Origin: JBBQLG01 sp964251665
GTDB lineage: Bacteria; Bacteroidota; Bacteroidia; Cytophagales; Spirosomataceae
DNA: 64,000 bases
NCBI GenBank assembly: GCA_964251665.1
Contig: CAXUKO010000001.1
Span: 558,001 to 622,000 of the forward strand
Direction of reading: 5' to 3'
How positions within the stretch are numbered: position 1 is the stretch's first letter; every line of letters starts with the position of its first letter. This document shows positions 60,631 through 64,000 of the stretch, piece by piece. The notes under the pieces are model-generated. The model made no database searches, had not been told where the DNA came from, and saw only the letters and a program-made list of their open reading frames with translations. Both the position numbers and the translations under genes were made by a program.

Positions 60631-61593
60631 ATGAAACTCCCATTCCTTTATCTCACCTTTCTTGGCTCTTTCCTGACAGGTCATGCCCAATCGTGGCAAC
60701 CCGTCGTCACTCAGAATACATGTGTCACACGTCACGAAAACGCAGCGGCTCTCATTGGCGATAGTCTGTATGCCGTGGGGGGCCGGGGTACACGTCCCCT
60801 GGAAGCACTCAACCTGAAAACGTTAGTATGGAAAACATTACCTGCGCCCCCGGAAGAAATGAATCACTTTCAGGCCATAAACTACCAGGGCGAACTGTAT
60901 GTAATGGGTGCGTTTAAAGGGAGTTATCCCCACGAGACGGCCCTGCCCAATATCTACATCTATAGCCCGAAGACAGGTGCCTGGCGCAAGGGGCCGGTTA
61001 TTCCGGCAGAGCGACTCCGGGGTTCGGCGGGGGTAGTGGTGCATAATAACAAGATTTACATGGTGTGCGGTATCACTGACGGCCATTGGGACGGTCACGT
61101 CGCGTGGCTGGACGAGTACGACCCGAAAACGGATACCTGGAAACGCCTGACGGACGCCCCCCATGCCCGCGATCACATTCACGCGGCTGTTGCCAATGGT
61201 AAGCTTTATGTCGCGGGCGGACGCCTGTCAACAGCCCGCATCGGGAAAGTACTGGAGTTGCTGGTGCCGGAAGTCGATGTGTATGATTTTGCGACCAGTA
61301 AATGGACAACGTTACCCGCTGAATCGAACCTGCCGACGTTGCGGGCGGGTTGTACGGCCGTAGTACAGGGCGGTAAAATCTGGATTATCGGGGGCGAAAC
61401 CGTTCAGTTACTGGCACATAACGAAGCTGAAGCCCTTGATCCGAAAACCAACCGCTGGACCAGTGGCTCCCGAATGAATCAGGGTCGGCATGGTACGCAG
61501 GCCGTGGTGTACAAAGACAAAATTTACATCGCCAACGGCTCGGCCAACCACGGCGGAGGACCGGAGTTAAATACGGTAGAGACGATGAAGTAG
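60631..61593 (+). CDS. Exported Kelch-repeat beta-propeller protein
   Basis: 320 residues from the ATG at 60631. Signal peptide LPFLYLTFLGSFLTGHAQ, then about six Kelch repeats: AALIGDSLYAVGGRGTRPLE, QAINYQGELYVMGAFKGSYP, VVVHNNKIYMVCGITDG, AAVANGKLYVAGGRLSTA, AVVQGGKIWIIGGETVQLLA and AVVYKDKIYIANGSANHGGG. Probably a periplasmic sugar- or polymer-binding protein; galactose-oxidase-type catalysis is not evident. Likely co-transcribed with DUF1080. Confidence 0.85.
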   Translation: MKLPFLYLTFLGSFLTGHAQSWQPVVTQNTCVTRHENAAALIGDSLYAVGGRGTRPLEALNLKTLVWKTLPAPPEEMNHFQAINYQGELYVMGAFKGSYPHETALPNIYIYSPKTGAWRKGPVIPAERLRGSAGVVVHNNKIYMVCGITDGHWDGHVAWLDEYDPKTDTWKRLTDAPHARDHIHAAVANGKLYVAGGRLSTARIGKVLELLVPEVDVYDFATSKWTTLPAESNLPTLRAGCTAVVQGGKIWIIGGETVQLLAHNEAEALDPKTNRWTSGSRMNQGRHGTQAVVYKDKIYIANGSANHGGGPELNTVETMK

Positions 61594-61600
61594 GCGAGGC

Positions 61601-61660
61601 AATTATCGTTTACACAAAACGCCGGGCTGTGAGGTCCGGCGTTTTGTGTAAACGATAATT
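61601..61660. terminator. Perfect 25-bp hairpin with ACAAAACGCCGG core
   Basis: Arms 61601-61625 and 61636-61660, loop of 10 bases. It lies between the Kelch and second DUF1080 genes (convergent). It shares the ACAAAACGCCGGGCT core with the catalase-side terminator at 52581. Confidence 0.85.
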
Positions 61661-61684
61661 AATTGGTTATCACCTGCGGATTGC

Positions 61685-62413
61685 TTACAGCTTACGTATC
61701 TTGATGTTGCGGAACCAGACGGTGCTGCCCCAGTCCTGCAAGCCAATACGGCCCGTAAACTGCCCTTTGCTGATGGGAGCGTTCTTGAGCTTGCTGGCTG
61801 CCAGACGGCCTTTCCACTCGGCGCTGCTGAGGTCATGTTCCTGAATGGTATAGCCATTCAGCGACACCGTCAGCCGGTTCTTTTTAAGCACAAAATGTAC
61901 TTGATTCCACTCACCAACTGGATTCACCTCACGCACTCGGGCGTTGGCCACGCTGAAGAAATCGCCCGCGCGGTGAGTATTCTCGTCGGCACCTTCGTAA
62001 ATGGCGTCGTCCAGTACCTGGAGTTCAAGACCAGTGTCATAGATGTTTTTATACTGCGGGGCTTCCTGGACGAAGAAGAAAATACCATTGTTGGTCAAGC
62101 GCCCCACTTTCCAGTCGGCTTTAAACTCAAAATCGCCGGAGAAGACCGCATCTGTGACCAGATCACCCCCGTTGACGGCCTTGTTACCCACCCGGTTTGG
62201 TACATCTAATTTCAGCGCACCCTGATCAATCTGCCAGGCCGATCCAACGCCTTTACCTCCGTACGTATGCCAACCGGCTACATCGCGCCCATTGAACAAA
62301 AGTGCCCAGCCCTCCTTCTTTTCAGTAGCCGACAACGTATTGGGTACTTGTGCCTGAAGAATCTGACAGGATAGTGTTAGTAGTAATCCGGTTAAACAGA
62401 GTTTCCTGATCAT
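61685..62413 (-). CDS. DUF1080 protein (3-keto-disaccharide hydrolase family), second copy
   Basis: 242 residues. Signal peptide with a possible lipobox (CLTGLLLTLSC), then GWALLFNGRDVAGWHTYGGK, VGSAWQIDQGALKLDVPN, SGDFEFKADWKVGRLTNNGI, FFFVQEAP, TGLELQVLDDAIYEGADEN and RIGLQDWGSTVWFRNIKIRK, the typical DUF1080 ends. It is shorter than the copy at 59698 and lacks its Cys-rich tail. Together they suggest handling of 3-keto sugars. Same strand as acs but probably separate function; gap of 13 bases. Confidence 0.88.
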   Translation of the reverse strand: MIRKLCLTGLLLTLSCQILQAQVPNTLSATEKKEGWALLFNGRDVAGWHTYGGKGVGSAWQIDQGALKLDVPNRVGNKAVNGGDLVTDAVFSGDFEFKADWKVGRLTNNGIFFFVQEAPQYKNIYDTGLELQVLDDAIYEGADENTHRAGDFFSVANARVREVNPVGEWNQVHFVLKKNRLTVSLNGYTIQEHDLSSAEWKGRLAASKLKNAPISKGQFTGRIGLQDWGSTVWFRNIKIRKL

Positions 62414-62426
62414 TGGTTGAGTTCAT

Positions 62427-64000
62427 CTAGACTGCTCCTGCTTTGATTTCATCCACAACACCCGGATCGAGCAGTGTGGAGGTATCGCCAAGGTTACCCG
62501 TCTCACCTTCGGCAATTTTGCGCAAAATTCGGCGCATAATCTTGCCGGAGCGCGTTTTGGGTAATCCGGTCACAAACTGAATCTTGTCAGGTTTGGCAAT
62601 AGGCCCAATAATCCGGGTAACCGTTGCCAGAATACCGCGTTTGGTCAGGTCTGCATCCTGATCGCTGGGTATCTGTTCCGCAATGACATAGGCGTAAATG
62701 CCCTGCCCCTTAATATCGTGCGGATAACCGACGACGGCACTTTCAACCACACCGGTGTGCATGTTTATGGCGTTCTCCACCTCGGCCGTGCCAATGCGGT
62801 GCCCCGACACGTTCAGGACATCATCGACCCGACCTGTAATTCGGTAGTAGCCATCTTCGTCGCGCAGGCAACCATCGCCCGTAAAATACAGGCCCGGATA
62901 GGTCGCGAAATACGTTTGGCGGCAGCGTTCGTGGTCGCCGTAGGTGGTGCGGAGCATACCCGGCCACGGAAACTTCATGCATAAGTTGCCGCTTACACCG
63001 TTTCCTTCGATTTCCTTCCCATTTTCGTCGACCAGAATGGGCTGAACACCCGGTAGCGGCAGGGTAGCATAACCCGGTTTAGTGGGCGTGATACCGGCAA
63101 TGGGTGAAATAAGCATCCCGCCGGTTTCGGTCTGCCACCAGGTATCCACAATCGGGCAGCGGTTTTTGCCAATATTATCGTCGTACCAGTGCCAGGCCTC
63201 TTCATTAATCGGCTCGCCTACCGAGCCAAGCACCTGCAAACTGCTCAGGTCTTTGTCTTTCACGTAGTCCAGACCAAACCCCATCAGCGACCGGATGGCC
63301 GTTGGGGCAGTGTACAGAATATTGACCTTGTGCTTGTCGACCACATCCCACATCCGGCCCGCATCAGGGTAGGTCGGTACGCCCTCGAACAGAAGGGTGG
63401 TAGCTCCGCTGGCTAACGGACCGTACACAATGTAGGAGTGACCGGTAATCCAGCCGATGTCGGCTGTACAGAAATGAATCGGGACGCGTCCGTCCTGATT
63501 TTCCTTGTATTGAAATACATTCTGGAAGGTGTAGGCCGTGAAGACCATATAGCCGCCAATAGTATGCACCACCCCCTTGGGCTTACCCGTTGAGCCGGAT
63601 GTATATAGGATAAAGAGCATATCCTCGGCGTCCATTTCTTCGGCGGGGCAGTCGGCGGTAACCTGTTTCAGTTCCTGCTCCATCCACACATCGCGACCTT
63701 TGATCATCGACACCGGCGTCCGGGTGCGGGTGGAGACAATGACCCGTTCGACGCTTGGGCACTGCACTAAGGCATCGTCCACGACGCTTTTGAGCGGAAT
63801 TTCCTTATTGCCCCGGTACGATCCATCGGAGGTGATGACTAATTTACACTGTGCGTCGTTGATCCGGTCGGCGATGCTCTGTGCTGAAAAACCGCCAAAA
63901 ATCACCGAGTGAACAGCCCCGATACGGGCACAGGCCAGTACGGCAATGGCTAACTCGGGCACCATCGGCATATAAATACAGACGCGGTCACCTTTTTGGA
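62427..64000 (-). CDS. acs: Acetyl-CoA synthetase, 5' end outside window
   Basis: The C-terminal ~520 residues are visible. Adenylation motifs are ILYTSGSTGKPKGVVHTIGG (P-loop), WITGHSYIVYGPLASGATTL, VDTWWQTETGGMLISPIAGI and YFTGDGCLRDEDGYYRITGR. The acetylation-type Lys sits in LPKTRSGKIMRRILRKIAEG. It activates acetate to acetyl-CoA with ATP. The open frame runs past 63971 to the window edge, so the start codon lies outside. The second DUF1080 gene lies 13 bases downstream on the same strand. Confidence 0.96.
   Translation of the reverse strand, partial: QKGDRVCIYMPMVPELAIAVLACARIGAVHSVIFGGFSAQSIADRINDAQCKLVITSDGSYRGNKEIPLKSVVDDALVQCPSVERVIVSTRTRTPVSMIKGRDVWMEQELKQVTADCPAEEMDAEDMLFILYTSGSTGKPKGVVHTIGGYMVFTAYTFQNVFQYKENQDGRVPIHFCTADIGWITGHSYIVYGPLASGATTLLFEGVPTYPDAGRMWDVVDKHKVNILYTAPTAIRSLMGFGLDYVKDKDLSSLQVLGSVGEPINEEAWHWYDDNIGKNRCPIVDTWWQTETGGMLISPIAGITPTKPGYATLPLPGVQPILVDENGKEIEGNGVSGNLCMKFPWPGMLRTTYGDHERCRQTYFATYPGLYFTGDGCLRDEDGYYRITGRVDDVLNVSGHRIGTAEVENAINMHTGVVESAVVGYPHDIKGQGIYAYVIAEQIPSDQDADLTKRGILATVTRIIGPIAKPDKIQFVTGLPKTRSGKIMRRILRKIAEGETGNLGDTSTLLDPGVVDEIKAGAV

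Overview
The window looks like chromosome of a member of the Bacteroidota, most likely a Spirosoma-like bacterium of the order Cytophagales. The evidence is a SusC/SusD pair, the gliding-motility gene gldG, an exosortase with a small sorting-tag protein, TAnnTTTG-type promoter boxes with almost no Shine-Dalgarno sequences, and ThuA and DUF1080 sugar proteins. This assignment is inference from gene content. No rRNA, tRNA or CRISPR array was recognised.

Layout. 1-4149: RND efflux operon (permease, DUF952, truncated adaptor). 4633-7269: ABC-F ATPase and DedA. 7344-11201: small secreted protein, LemA/TPM cluster and a cryptochrome-DASH. 11336-13438: atypical SDR and an acyltransferase. 13489-18206: SusD and SusC. 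18737-22257: a ThuA-glucose-dehydrogenase-cytochrome c-CBM protein split by a one-base frameshift. 22845-31568: an 8.7 kb mobile island of nested and mostly broken IS3, IS30, IS5, IS110 and IS982-like elements. The only cargo recognised in it is an AT-rich pair: a short protein with a PLDGG/membrane/basic C-terminal sorting tag and an exosortase. 31627-41408: housekeeping genes (prfA, mnmH, pdxJ, yqeY, cvpA, rlmN, phosphate transporter, DUF1338) plus an orphan RES toxin and a Uma2 nuclease. 41483-44481: gldG and dnaN. 44574-47416: a Tet-type MFS pump, YqgE and an outer-membrane barrel. 47523-50147: nuoA, nuoB and nuoC, with a hypothetical gene inserted after nuoA and a toxin-antitoxin pair between nuoB and nuoC. 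50223-53893: a thioredoxin-fold secreted protein, a second broken toxin-antitoxin pair and a catalase-like protein that lacks its haem-ligand segment. 54091-64000: aldo/keto reductase, M1 aminopeptidase, DUF1080 and Kelch proteins, and acetyl-CoA synthetase running off the end.

How parts fit together. The left operon is a tripartite pump. LemA and the two TPM proteins form a membrane-associated set. SusC/SusD, ThuA/dehydrogenase, two DUF1080 proteins and the Kelch protein suggest oligosaccharide uptake and periplasmic sugar oxidation. The exosortase island is the most unusual locus: a candidate minimal sorting system caught between insertion sequences, with both ends of the exosortase gene now made of transposon sequence. 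The gaps between genes also carry many long palindromes, of two or three recurring styles, which probably act as terminators.
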